Origin: Bacteroidales bacterium UBA2559
GTDB lineage: Bacteria > Bacteroidota > Bacteroidia > Bacteroidales > Bacteroidaceae
Direction: 5' to 3'
Length of the DNA: 6,011 nucleotides
NCBI GenBank assembly: GCA_002340405.1
Contig: DDLZ01000044.1
Span: forward strand, 6,163-12,173
Below the pieces are notes generated by a model, which was given only the letters and a program-made list of their open reading frames with translations, searched no databases and had not been told where the DNA came from. Made by a program: the position numbers and the translations under genes. This document shows positions 1 to 6,005 of the stretch, piece after piece (position 1 is the first letter of the stretch; every line of letters begins with the position of its first letter).

Positions 1-849
1 CACCAAGTTGATGTACGCGACCGGGCGGGACTGGACAAGGTGTTTAAGCAGTATAGGTTCGATGCCTGCATACATTTTGCGGGGTTGAAGGCGGTGGGAG
101 AATCGGTCTTAAAGCCGGTTGAGTATTACGAGAACAACATAACAGGTACTCTGACTCTGGTTCAGGCAATGCGTGAGCATGGGGTTAAGAATATGATATT
201 TTCGTCGAGTGCAACGGTTTACGGGAATCCTGAAGTAATTCCCATTACCGAGGAGTGCCCCAAAGGGAAATGTACCAACCCCTACGGCTGGACCAAGAGT
301 ATGCTGGAGCAGATCCTGACCGATATTCATAAAGCCGATCCGGAGTGGAACGTGGTGCTTTTGCGATACTTCAACCCGATAGGTGCGCATCCAAGCGGGC
401 TGATAGGCGAAGATCCCAACGGTATTCCCAACAATCTCATGCCCTACCTGACCCAGGTAGCGATTGGAAAGCGCGCCGAACTTGGCGTTTTCGGCAATGA
501 TTACGATACCCCCGACGGTACGGGTGTGCGTGACTATATCCATGTGGTTGACCTGGCACGCGGACATGTGAGCGCCTTGAAAGCCATTACAAACAAGTTG
601 GGTCTTACAATCTATAATCTGGGCACCGGACAGGGCTATTCGGTTCTGGATGTGATAAATACATTCGAGAAGGTGAACAAGGTGAAGGTGCCCTACAGCA
701 TCAAGCCCCGCCGCCCGGGCGATATTGCAACCTGCTACAGCGACCCTTCAAAGGCATGGCGCGAACTGGGTTGGAAGGCGGAGTTCGGACTGGAGGAGAT
801 GGTTCGGGACAGCTGGAACTGGCAGTGTAAGAATCCGGACGGGTATTGA
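1..849 (+). CDS. galE: UDP-glucose 4-epimerase GalE, 5'-truncated by the window edge
   Basis: Cytoplasmic enzyme of the Leloir pathway that interconverts UDP-glucose and UDP-galactose with bound NAD. The frame is open from base 1, so the GTG at 40 is internal and not the start; 282 residues plus TGA are visible. Compared from memory with E. coli GalE (338 residues), about 54 N-terminal residues are missing, including the Rossmann GxxGxxG loop. Numbered from the first visible codon, the sequence shows HFAGLKAVGES near residue 25, SSSATVYG at 68-75 (catalytic Ser/Thr region, S70 matching E. coli S124), and the YxxxK pair Y95/K99 (E. coli Y149/K153). It continues with LLRYFNPIGAHPSG, GEDPNGIPNNLMPY, DGTGVRDYIHVVDLA and a C-terminal NPDGY. 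These motifs separate GalE from other extended short-chain dehydrogenases such as dTDP-glucose dehydratases. The stop lies inside a 15-bp repeat tract (see that entry). The GSCFA gene follows 80 bases downstream on the same strand and may be co-transcribed. Confidence 0.96.
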   Translation, partial: HQVDVRDRAGLDKVFKQYRFDACIHFAGLKAVGESVLKPVEYYENNITGTLTLVQAMREHGVKNMIFSSSATVYGNPEVIPITEECPKGKCTNPYGWTKSMLEQILTDIHKADPEWNVVLLRYFNPIGAHPSGLIGEDPNGIPNNLMPYLTQVAIGKRAELGVFGNDYDTPDGTGVRDYIHVVDLARGHVSALKAITNKLGLTIYNLGTGQGYSVLDVINTFEKVNKVKVPYSIKPRRPGDIATCYSDPSKAWRELGWKAEFGLEEMVRDSWNWQCKNPDGY

Positions 850-907
850 TCCGGACGGTTCTGATTCCGCAAGTTTTAACCCCGATGGTATTAATTCGGA
901 CGGTTTA
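832..907 (+). repeat. Degenerate 15-bp tandem repeat across the galE stop codon
   Basis: Five units can be read by eye: 832-847 (aatccggacgggtatt, 16 bases), 848-862 (gatccggacggttct), 863-877 (gattccgcaagtttt, most diverged), 878-892 (aaccccgatggtatt) and 893-907 (aattcggacggttta). The rough consensus is aatccggacggtatt. The first unit encodes NPDGY at the end of GalE. The others, one frame over, read DPDGS, DSASF, NPDGI and NSDGL. The first unit is one G longer (GGG at 841-843 where units 2, 4 and 5 have GG), and this extra base creates the TGA at 847-849. No gene lies in 850-929 apart from this tract and the short A/T-rich leader of the next gene. Confidence 0.7.
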
Positions 908-929
908 TTTTCGTTATTTTAATTGATCT

Positions 930-1877
930 ATGCTGAAACTGAATACACCTGTTGAGATCGGGCCGCTTGAAAAGAGGTTTTCCTATAGGGACAGCATACT
1001 CTTTATAGGCTCCTGTTTTGCCGATGAAATGGGCCGCCGCTGTGAGGAGCTCTATTTTGACACCTTAACAAACCCGTTCGGAGTGCTCTTCAACCCCTGT
1101 TCGGTAGCCCAATGTCTGGGCCTGTTGGAGGGGTACGGTATAAATTCTTACGGATGCTCTTTTGTTCCCGAAGATGTTATAGAGACTCCGGACGGCTACT
1201 GCTCGTTCCATCATCACGGCAGTTTCTGCCGGTCCACGCCCGAAGAGTTTCTCGACGATGCCAACCGTGCGCTGGCCGAGGGTTCGGAGTTCTATTACCG
1301 CAAAGGCTGGGTGGTAGTGACGCTCGGCACCGCATTTATCTACACCGACAGAGAGAGCGGTCAGCCGGTGTCAAACTGTCATAAGCTGCCTCAGGAGCGC
1401 TTTGAGCGGACTATGATTGATGTGGACCGGGTCTATGACATGCTGAGCCAATATGTGGCTGCACGTCCTGACAGACAGTGGGTATTTACGGTGAGTCCCG
1501 TGCGGCATCTGGCCGATGGGCCGCATGCCAACCAACTGAGCAAGGCAACCCTGCATTTAGGTATAGAAAAGTTGGTCTCCCGTTACCCCAACGCACACTA
1601 TTTTCCCGCCTACGAAATAATGATGGACGAGTTGCGCGACTACCGTTTTTATGCCGATGATATGATGCATCCTTCACAGCTTGCGGCCAATTATATATTC
1701 GGTAAGTTTATGGAGTGGGCGCTCTCCGACAGCGACCGTCCGCTATTGGCCGAAGCAGAGAATGTACGCTCTATGATGCAGCACCGTCTGCTCAACCCCG
1801 GCACCCCGCAGGCCGCACAATTTGAACGCCGGCGCGATGAAGCTCTGACATCTCTCTTAAAAAAAATCCGCAGTTGA
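930..1877 (+). CDS. GSCFA domain protein, SGNH-hydrolase-like, function unknown
   Basis: A 315-residue protein with the family-naming motif GSCFA at residues 27-31 (IGSCFADEMG). The GSCFA family (Pfam PF08885 from memory) is uncharacterised but resembles SGNH/GDSL esterases. In that reading S28 would be the nucleophile, T131-Y138 (TLGTAFIY) and S189-H193 (SPVRH) form middle blocks, and D244-x-x-H247 in DDMMHPSQLAANYIF supplies the C-terminal Asp-His pair; these roles are inferred. There is no signal peptide or membrane segment, so it is probably cytoplasmic. The ATG at 930 is favoured because it puts the GSCFA motif about 26 residues from the start, as is usual for the family, and no in-frame alternative gives a better fit. 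The leader tttattttcgttattttaat is A/T-rich without a Shine-Dalgarno site, as expected in Bacteroidota. It lies 80 bases after galE on the same strand and converges with the phosphatase gene. The substrate cannot be deduced. Confidence 0.9.
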   Translation: MLKLNTPVEIGPLEKRFSYRDSILFIGSCFADEMGRRCEELYFDTLTNPFGVLFNPCSVAQCLGLLEGYGINSYGCSFVPEDVIETPDGYCSFHHHGSFCRSTPEEFLDDANRALAEGSEFYYRKGWVVVTLGTAFIYTDRESGQPVSNCHKLPQERFERTMIDVDRVYDMLSQYVAARPDRQWVFTVSPVRHLADGPHANQLSKATLHLGIEKLVSRYPNAHYFPAYEIMMDELRDYRFYADDMMHPSQLAANYIFGKFMEWALSDSDRPLLAEAENVRSMMQHRLLNPGTPQAAQFERRRDEALTSLLKKIRS

Positions 1878-1898
1878 TTTAAATAAGTTTATCGGCGT

Positions 1899-2426
1899 TT
1901 AAACATTGATCTCTATCATTCCGCCGAAGGGTATAAGTCCATCAAAGATGTTTTTCAATTTGGTATGGCCGGCATAGACTTGAGCGCAGGCCAGCACTCC
2001 GCCGTGAGCGAATATGAGTACGTTCTTTGCTCCGCTCTCTTTCAGGCTGTCCAGAAACGAGGAGACGCGGTTATAGATGTCCCTGAATGATTCTCCGCCG
2101 GGGATAGGGGTATCGACAAAATGGGTGTGCCAATTTTTAATATTGGGGTCATCAATTTCGTCATACATCATCATTTCCCAATCACCGAAGTTGAGTTCTT
2201 TTATACGGTCATCCATAAGCGGCTCGGGATAGCCGCAGAATTCGGCAAGTCTGCGGCAACGTGTGAGCGGGCTGCTGCAGACAACGTCGAACCGGATGTC
2301 GGGAATGGCGTTGCGCACTACAGCAGCTTCGGCCGGAAATGTGTCGGTCAACGGGACATCGGTCTGTCCGTAGCATGTTCCGGGTATTACGTCAACCGAT
2401 GTGTGTCTAATAAGAACTACTTTCAT
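1899..2426 (-). CDS. Histidine phosphatase family protein, probably CobC-type alpha-ribazole phosphatase
   Basis: A 175-residue member of the histidine phosphatase (phosphoglycerate mutase-like) superfamily. Residues 7-9 read RHT in place of the commoner RHG; H8 is the expected phospho-acceptor with R7. R56 (in SSPLTRCRR), E77 (in KELNFGDWE) and H141 (FAHGG) complete the usual phosphate pocket and proton donor. The N-terminal run with GTCYGQTDVPL (residues 16-26) is typical of the Bacteroidetes proteins annotated as alpha-ribazole phosphatase, which removes the 5'-phosphate from alpha-ribazole-5'-phosphate or cobalamin-5'-phosphate in the last steps of cobamide assembly. That assignment rests on subfamily resemblance: no cobU, cobS or cobT lies next to it here, so a broader phosphatase role is possible. 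The family assignment is firm, the substrate is not. It is cytoplasmic, with no signal peptide. The ATG at 2426-2424 gives the expected N-terminus (beta strand ending in RH). It is transcribed away from the thioesterase gene and ends 21 bases from the GSCFA stop. Confidence 0.92.
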   Translation of the reverse strand: MKVVLIRHTSVDVIPGTCYGQTDVPLTDTFPAEAAVVRNAIPDIRFDVVCSSPLTRCRRLAEFCGYPEPLMDDRIKELNFGDWEMMMYDEIDDPNIKNWHTHFVDTPIPGGESFRDIYNRVSSFLDSLKESGAKNVLIFAHGGVLACAQVYAGHTKLKNIFDGLIPFGGMIEINV

Positions 2427-2457
2427 TGGGAAATTGTTTATAATTTGTCAGAGTTCA

Positions 2458-2465
2458 CAAATGTA
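2458..2465 (-). promoter_or_regulatory. Candidate -7 element (TACATTTG) of the phosphatase promoter
   Basis: On the minus strand, 2465 to 2458 reads TACATTTG, an exact match to the Bacteroidetes -7 consensus TAnnTTTG. Transcription would start near 2450, giving a leader of roughly 25 bases before the ATG at 2426. The only nearby -33-like TTTG on this strand is at 2493-2490, with a 24-base spacer, longer than the usual 19-21, so the upstream half is weak. The site lies in the 60-base divergent gap shared with the thioesterase gene. Confidence 0.45.
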
Positions 2466-2486
2466 ACGAAAAAATATTAATTTCGC

Positions 2487-3245
2487 ATGCAAAAAAGAGT
2501 TGAGGTGATGATTCAGATTGAAAAAATGGTTCACAAATATGTGATCAAGAATTTCGAATGTGATTGTAAGGACAAGTTAAGACTGCGCACATTACTCAAT
2601 ATGCTTCAGGATATAGCCGACGATAGCGCGAATGACATTGGTATTGGTTATGAACATCTGCGTACCGTAGGCAAAGCGTGGGTGCTTATGGCTATGAATG
2701 TGCAGATAGACTATATGCCTGATCTTCAGGATGAGATAACTCTGAAAAGTTGGCCGTCCGACGAATCGGCCCTCTATACCGAGCGTGAATTTGAGGTGTG
2801 GAACTCTGAAGGAAAACGCATAATAAGGGCTGCCAGCCAGTGGATAGTCATAGATTTTGCCTCACGGCGCCCCGTTCAACTGCGCAGATATTTGCCCGAG
2901 TATGAGCCCATCCGCGAGAAGGTCATTTCCGGTAACCGTTTCCCAAAACTTCCTGCAATTGAAAGCGAAGACTATAGCGAGAAGTTTTTGGTAAGGTACG
3001 ATGACATTGACCGCAACAATCACGTCAACAATGCTATCTATCCGCTTTGGGCAAGTGAGAGTCTGGAACCTGATTTTCGTTTGAGCCACGAACCGGCAAG
3101 TATGCTGATAAATTTTAAGAAAGAGGGACTGTTTGGCGAGAAGATAGGGGTCAGCACCCATCTGGAGAACAAAACGTCAATGCACAGCATCACGGCCCTT
3201 AATGATGGTCGCGAATTGGCCCGGGTCAGATTTACCTGGCGATGA
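2487..3245 (+). CDS. Acyl-ACP thioesterase (FatA/FatB type)
   Basis: A cytoplasmic enzyme predicted to hydrolyse acyl-acyl carrier protein, releasing free fatty acid and ending chain elongation. Length is 252 residues from the ATG at 2487. The fold is a double hotdog: an N-terminal half (about 17-130) with LLNMLQDIADDSANDIG and AWVLMAMNVQIDYMP, and a C-terminal half (about 163-252) with VRYDDIDRNNHVNNAIYPLW. The latter holds the FatB-like D-x-N-x-H signature as D175, N177 and H179, and E213 in NFKKEG aligns by eye with the catalytic Glu of plant FatB; the neighbouring Cys of FatB is Gly214 here. The start is uncertain: in-frame ATGs also lie at 2508 and 2526, and all precede the first conserved strand (KYVIKNFECD). 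The one at 2526 has an A-rich leader; the one at 2508 has GAGG, but too close to the ATG to be an ideal ribosome site. It is divergent from the phosphatase gene, and GH9 downstream has its own promoter, so it is probably monocistronic. Acyl chain preference cannot be read from the sequence. Confidence 0.9.
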   Translation: MQKRVEVMIQIEKMVHKYVIKNFECDCKDKLRLRTLLNMLQDIADDSANDIGIGYEHLRTVGKAWVLMAMNVQIDYMPDLQDEITLKSWPSDESALYTEREFEVWNSEGKRIIRAASQWIVIDFASRRPVQLRRYLPEYEPIREKVISGNRFPKLPAIESEDYSEKFLVRYDDIDRNNHVNNAIYPLWASESLEPDFRLSHEPASMLINFKKEGLFGEKIGVSTHLENKTSMHSITALNDGRELARVRFTWR

Positions 3246-3284
3246 GGTTAATGATGCAGAAAACTGAATTTTTTTTGTAATCTT

Positions 3285-3315
3285 TTTGAAATGACGGAAA
3301 TAGTCTGTATTTTCG
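3285..3315 (+). promoter_or_regulatory. Bacteroidetes-type promoter for the GH9 gene
   Basis: TTTG at 3285-3288 is followed after exactly 19 bases by TATTTTCG at 3308-3315, which matches TAnnTTTG at seven of eight positions. The spacing is that of the Bacteroidetes -33/-7 promoter. Transcription would begin around 3320, giving a leader of about 40 bases before the ATG at 3363. The -7 element lies inside the right part of the 3292-3318 inverted repeat, so access by RNA polymerase could be controlled there. Confidence 0.6.
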
Positions 3316-3318
3316 TCA
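3292..3318. repeat. Inverted repeat (10-bp arms, 7-base spacer) over the GH9 -7 element
   Basis: The left arm TGACGGAAAT (3292-3301) is the reverse complement of the right arm ATTTTCGTCA (3309-3318) at nine of ten positions; in RNA the tenth would be a G-U pair. The spacer is AGTCTGT. There is no T-run after it, which argues against an intrinsic terminator for the thioesterase gene. Its position between and across the promoter elements fits an operator for a dimeric regulator, but this is inference from a single copy. Confidence 0.5.
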
Positions 3319-3330
3319 CTATATTATAGT
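3318..3330. repeat. 13-bp palindrome at the predicted GH9 transcription start
   Basis: ACTATA-T-TATAGT is a perfect inverted repeat with a one-base centre. It shares base 3318 with the end of the larger inverted repeat and covers the expected transcription start. An A/T-only short palindrome can arise by chance in an intergenic region, so its significance depends on conservation. Confidence 0.35.
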
Positions 3331-3362
3331 TGGTAACAGTCAATTCTAATCTTACATGTCTT

Positions 3363-5909
3363 ATGAAAAAATTCTCCTTAATTATTTTGCCGGTATTATT
3401 TTGTGCTGCATGCAGTAAGACGCCGGTAACAGAGCTTAAGTTGAATGACAAGGAGTATTTTGAGGATCGGGGTGTCAATGTCTTGGTCTTCAGCAATACT
3501 TTTTCCGGCGGGTTCAATGATGAAAAGAACTCGGGTATAGAGATTATACATCACGGAGTGAGGACAGTCCAGGGCGGCGCCGTACGTCTGTCCAAGACAC
3601 CTGAGCAGTGGGATCTTGTTCCCGCTTCGCCATCACGCACGGTCGATGTAGAGAACAATTCGATTGAGGTTACCATGCGTTACAACGATTACGACTTTGA
3701 TTCACGTGTCGTTGTTACCGGTATAGGCGGCGCTGTCGAGATAGCCGTATGGCTGGACGAACCGGTGCCTGAATTTCTTGCCGGTAAAGCCGGATTCAAT
3801 CTGGAGTTCCTGCCGTCACAGTACTGGGGCAAGACCTATTTCATGGATGGTCGTCCCAACCGTTTCCCGCGCTATGCCGTGAGCGACACCGAAGTTCTTC
3901 CCAACAGCGAGAAACCCAGGCAGTTTAAGGGTTTCAGAACCTATGATGACCGCGGTACTGATATGTTTGTCGATCCGCTGCCGCTGGAGACGGGTCACAA
4001 CATACTGATTGCTCCCGATGCTCCGGAGCGTATGATAAAGATAACATCGGATGACGCTCTTCTGGAGCTTTATGACGGCCGTATGATTGCCCAGAACGGA
4101 TGGTTCGTATTGCGCAGTCTGCTTCCTGCCGGAAAAACGGGTAAGGTGGTCACATGGATAGTTGAGCCGCATTCGGTCCCCGGTTGGATAAGGGAACCTA
4201 ACATCGGATTCTCTCAGGTCGGTTATGTGCCTTCACAACCCAAGGTAGCCGTTATTGAGCTTGACAAGATAGACAAGCCTCTATCTAAAGCTTCAATCTA
4301 CAAGGTAAACGACGACGGAAGCGAAAAGTTGGTCTATACGGGCAAAACCAACGTATGGGGTGAATATTATAAGTACAATTATGTGAAGTTCGATTTCACT
4401 ACAGTCACCGAGCCGGGTGTCTATTTTATAAAGTACGGGAAAAATAAGACCGGTAATTTTATTATTGACAATTCGGTCTATAACTGGATTACCGATGCCA
4501 CAAGTGATGTCTGGATACCTATCCACATGAACCATGTGACCGTAAACGAGGCATACCGTATCTGGCACGGCGAACCGTTTAAGGAGGGCTACCTGCAGGC
4601 TCCTCAGAGTGACCACTTTGACCTGCACTCACAGGGTCCCAATACAAATACAAAATATAAACCGTTAGAGCTTATACCGGGACTTAATGTGGGCGGTTTC
4701 TTTGATGCAGGCGACTTTGACATCGAGACCGGTTCCAACATCAATGTGGTACAGAATCTCGTCGCGGCATGGGAACTGTTCAAGCCTACGCGTGACGCGA
4801 CCTTCGTAAGTGAGGAGCAGAGATATGTTGACCTGCACCGTCCGGACGGCAAGCCCGACATTCTACAGTACATTGAACATGGTGTTCTGAACCTTCTGGC
4901 CCAGGCCGAGATCATAGGTTTTATGTCCCAGACTCTTTCCAACTCGGTTCTGGATAACTACCATCATTTAGGCGATGCGGCCACTATTACCGACGGTCTG
5001 CATTATGATCCGAGATTGCCAAAATATACCAAGTCGGCCGATGGTAAGTCAAGCGGCACGCCCGATGATATGTGGGCATTTACCAACCGTAATCCCAGTC
5101 AGGATTTCAATGCTGCCACAATGTTTGCCGCTGCCAGCCGTGTATTGACCGGTTACAACGATGACCTTGCAAAGCGCTGCCTGACTCAATCCAAAAGGTT
5201 GATGGCCGAGGCAACAGAGCTCATGTCAAACCGTGATCAGGGACGTGCCGGCGCTGCAGGCAGAACCAGAAGCATGGGTAATATGGCTACAAATTTGCAA
5301 CTTTATATATCGACAGGCGAGCAGTCATACCTTGACCAGTTCGAGTTGCAGATATGGCCTGCTCTGGAGCGCAGCGCAAGCGGTACTATCCGTACAGCCA
5401 TGGATGCCATACCTTACATGGACAGCGAATACAAGGAGAAACTCCGTCCCTACGTTGAGAAGTTTAAAGAGTATATGGATACGTTCGATCAGAATAATCC
5501 TTATGGAGTGCCTATAGGTGAGGGTAACTGGGCCGGTAGCGGTGCTGTGGTCAATTTCGGCACGACTGCATGCTTTGCCAACCTTTACTTTCCCGATATT
5601 ATCGACAAGAGCTATGCCTATAAGGCTGCCGCCTTTATGTATGGCTGCCATCCCTACCACAACTACTCGCTTGTGGCAACCGTAGGTGCGGCTCGTCCTA
5701 AGGAGGTATTCTATGGCAATAACAGGGCCGATTTCTCGTTCATACCCGGAAACGTAGCTCCCGGCCTGCTTTTCCGCAGACCCGATCACTTTGAGAACTA
5801 TGACGATTGGCCATTCCTGTGGGGACAGAACGAAGGGACGATTGCCGGCAATACCGGATACCTTATTTTCGGTGAGGCCTTCAAAAATTTGGTTAACGAC
5901 AATAGGTAG
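3363..5909 (+). CDS. Glycoside hydrolase family 9 lipoprotein with N-terminal Ig-like domain
   Basis: An 848-residue predicted beta-glucanase acting outside the cytoplasm. The ATG at 3363 is chosen over the in-frame GTG at 3330 because it begins a lipoprotein signal peptide: MKK, a hydrophobic core, then CAAC with lipidated Cys17. The residues after Cys17 (SKTPVTE) lack the acidic Bacteroidetes surface-export signal, so a periplasmic-facing location is somewhat favoured. Residues about 18-275 are a beta-rich region I cannot assign. Residues about 280-370 (from IGFSQVGYVPSQPK to GNFIIDNSVY) are the cellulase N-terminal Ig-like domain. Residues about 373-845 are the GH9 (alpha/alpha)6 catalytic domain, with GGFFDAGDFD carrying D448 and D451 (base and water-positioning Asp) and WGQNEGTIAGNTG carrying the likely acid E824. 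The canonical P-H-x-R segment before the acid is not recognisable; HPYHNYSLVATVGAARP (763 onward) occupies that place. Family membership is firm, but whether it is an endoglucanase, an exo-enzyme or a glucosaminidase is open. No SusC/SusD genes lie adjacent, and the gene has its own promoter. Confidence 0.93.
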   Translation: MKKFSLIILPVLFCAACSKTPVTELKLNDKEYFEDRGVNVLVFSNTFSGGFNDEKNSGIEIIHHGVRTVQGGAVRLSKTPEQWDLVPASPSRTVDVENNSIEVTMRYNDYDFDSRVVVTGIGGAVEIAVWLDEPVPEFLAGKAGFNLEFLPSQYWGKTYFMDGRPNRFPRYAVSDTEVLPNSEKPRQFKGFRTYDDRGTDMFVDPLPLETGHNILIAPDAPERMIKITSDDALLELYDGRMIAQNGWFVLRSLLPAGKTGKVVTWIVEPHSVPGWIREPNIGFSQVGYVPSQPKVAVIELDKIDKPLSKASIYKVNDDGSEKLVYTGKTNVWGEYYKYNYVKFDFTTVTEPGVYFIKYGKNKTGNFIIDNSVYNWITDATSDVWIPIHMNHVTVNEAYRIWHGEPFKEGYLQAPQSDHFDLHSQGPNTNTKYKPLELIPGLNVGGFFDAGDFDIETGSNINVVQNLVAAWELFKPTRDATFVSEEQRYVDLHRPDGKPDILQYIEHGVLNLLAQAEIIGFMSQTLSNSVLDNYHHLGDAATITDGLHYDPRLPKYTKSADGKSSGTPDDMWAFTNRNPSQDFNAATMFAAASRVLTGYNDDLAKRCLTQSKRLMAEATELMSNRDQGRAGAAGRTRSMGNMATNLQLYISTGEQSYLDQFELQIWPALERSASGTIRTAMDAIPYMDSEYKEKLRPYVEKFKEYMDTFDQNNPYGVPIGEGNWAGSGAVVNFGTTACFANLYFPDIIDKSYAYKAAAFMYGCHPYHNYSLVATVGAARPKEVFYGNNRADFSFIPGNVAPGLLFRRPDHFENYDDWPFLWGQNEGTIAGNTGYLIFGEAFKNLVNDNR

Positions 5910-5960
5910 TTGCGGTTTAAGTGGCGATGCTATAATTATCAAACAAGAAAATAGAATCTC

Positions 5961-6005
5961 ATGAATATTGAAAAAATATTCAGACAGAGGCAGGATGGGC
6001 AGTAG
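5961..6005 (+). other. Possible start of a downstream gene or a 14-residue open frame
   Basis: An ATG at 5961, after the A-rich leader aaacaagaaaatagaatctc typical of Bacteroidetes translation starts, opens a frame of 14 codons (MNIEKIFRQRQDGQ) that stops at TAG 6003-6005, six bases before the window ends. It begins 52 bases after the GH9 stop. It could be a chance frame or the start of a gene broken by a one-base error near the edge (one added base after the CAG would continue the frame as QYAI or similar). I recognise no family. The rest of 5910-5960 shows no terminator or clear promoter. Confidence 0.2.
5962..5982. repeat. Perfect inverted repeat, 8-bp A/T-rich arms
   Basis: TGAATATT (5962-5969) and AATATTCA (5975-5982) are exact reverse complements around the five-base loop GAAAA. 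The stem is A/T-rich and is not followed by a T-run, so it is not a convincing terminator for the GH9 gene. It overlaps the short open frame at 5961. Confidence 0.45.

Noticed and set aside
109..567. 152-codon minus-strand frame inside galE
   Set aside because: It is fully antisense to the strongly conserved GalE core and shows no family motif.
725..922. 65-codon plus-strand frame overlapping the galE end as a separate gene
   Set aside because: Its first two thirds are out of frame within GalE and low-quality protein. Only the last 25 codons are of interest, as a possible GalE tail, reported under the repeat tract.
1878..1903. TTTAAA...TTTAAA pair between the convergent GSCFA and phosphatase genes as a shared terminator
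   Set aside because: The stem would be six A/T pairs with a 14-base loop and no T-run, and TTTAAA is self-palindromic, so pairing means little.
2121..2480. 119-codon plus-strand frame over the phosphatase
   Set aside because: It is a mirror of the histidine phosphatase, which has all its catalytic residues on the minus strand. The frame also runs through the divergent promoter region.
3292..3318. Inverted repeat as an intrinsic terminator of the thioesterase gene
   Set aside because: The sequence after the right arm is CTATATTATAG, not a T-run, and the long T-runs lie upstream of the hairpin. An operator role is more likely.
3330..3362. GTG at 3330 as the GH9 start
   Set aside because: It would add 11 residues before the Met-Lys-Lys signal peptide and lies too close to the predicted transcription start; the ATG at 3363 gives a normal lipoprotein leader.
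3248..3517. 89-codon minus-strand frame between the thioesterase and GH9
   Set aside because: It covers the GH9 promoter and signal peptide on the opposite strand and resembles no known protein.
5325..5942. 205-codon open frame on the minus strand
   Set aside because: It is antisense to the conserved GH9 C-terminal half, has no recognisable domain, and is explained by the codon pattern of the real gene.
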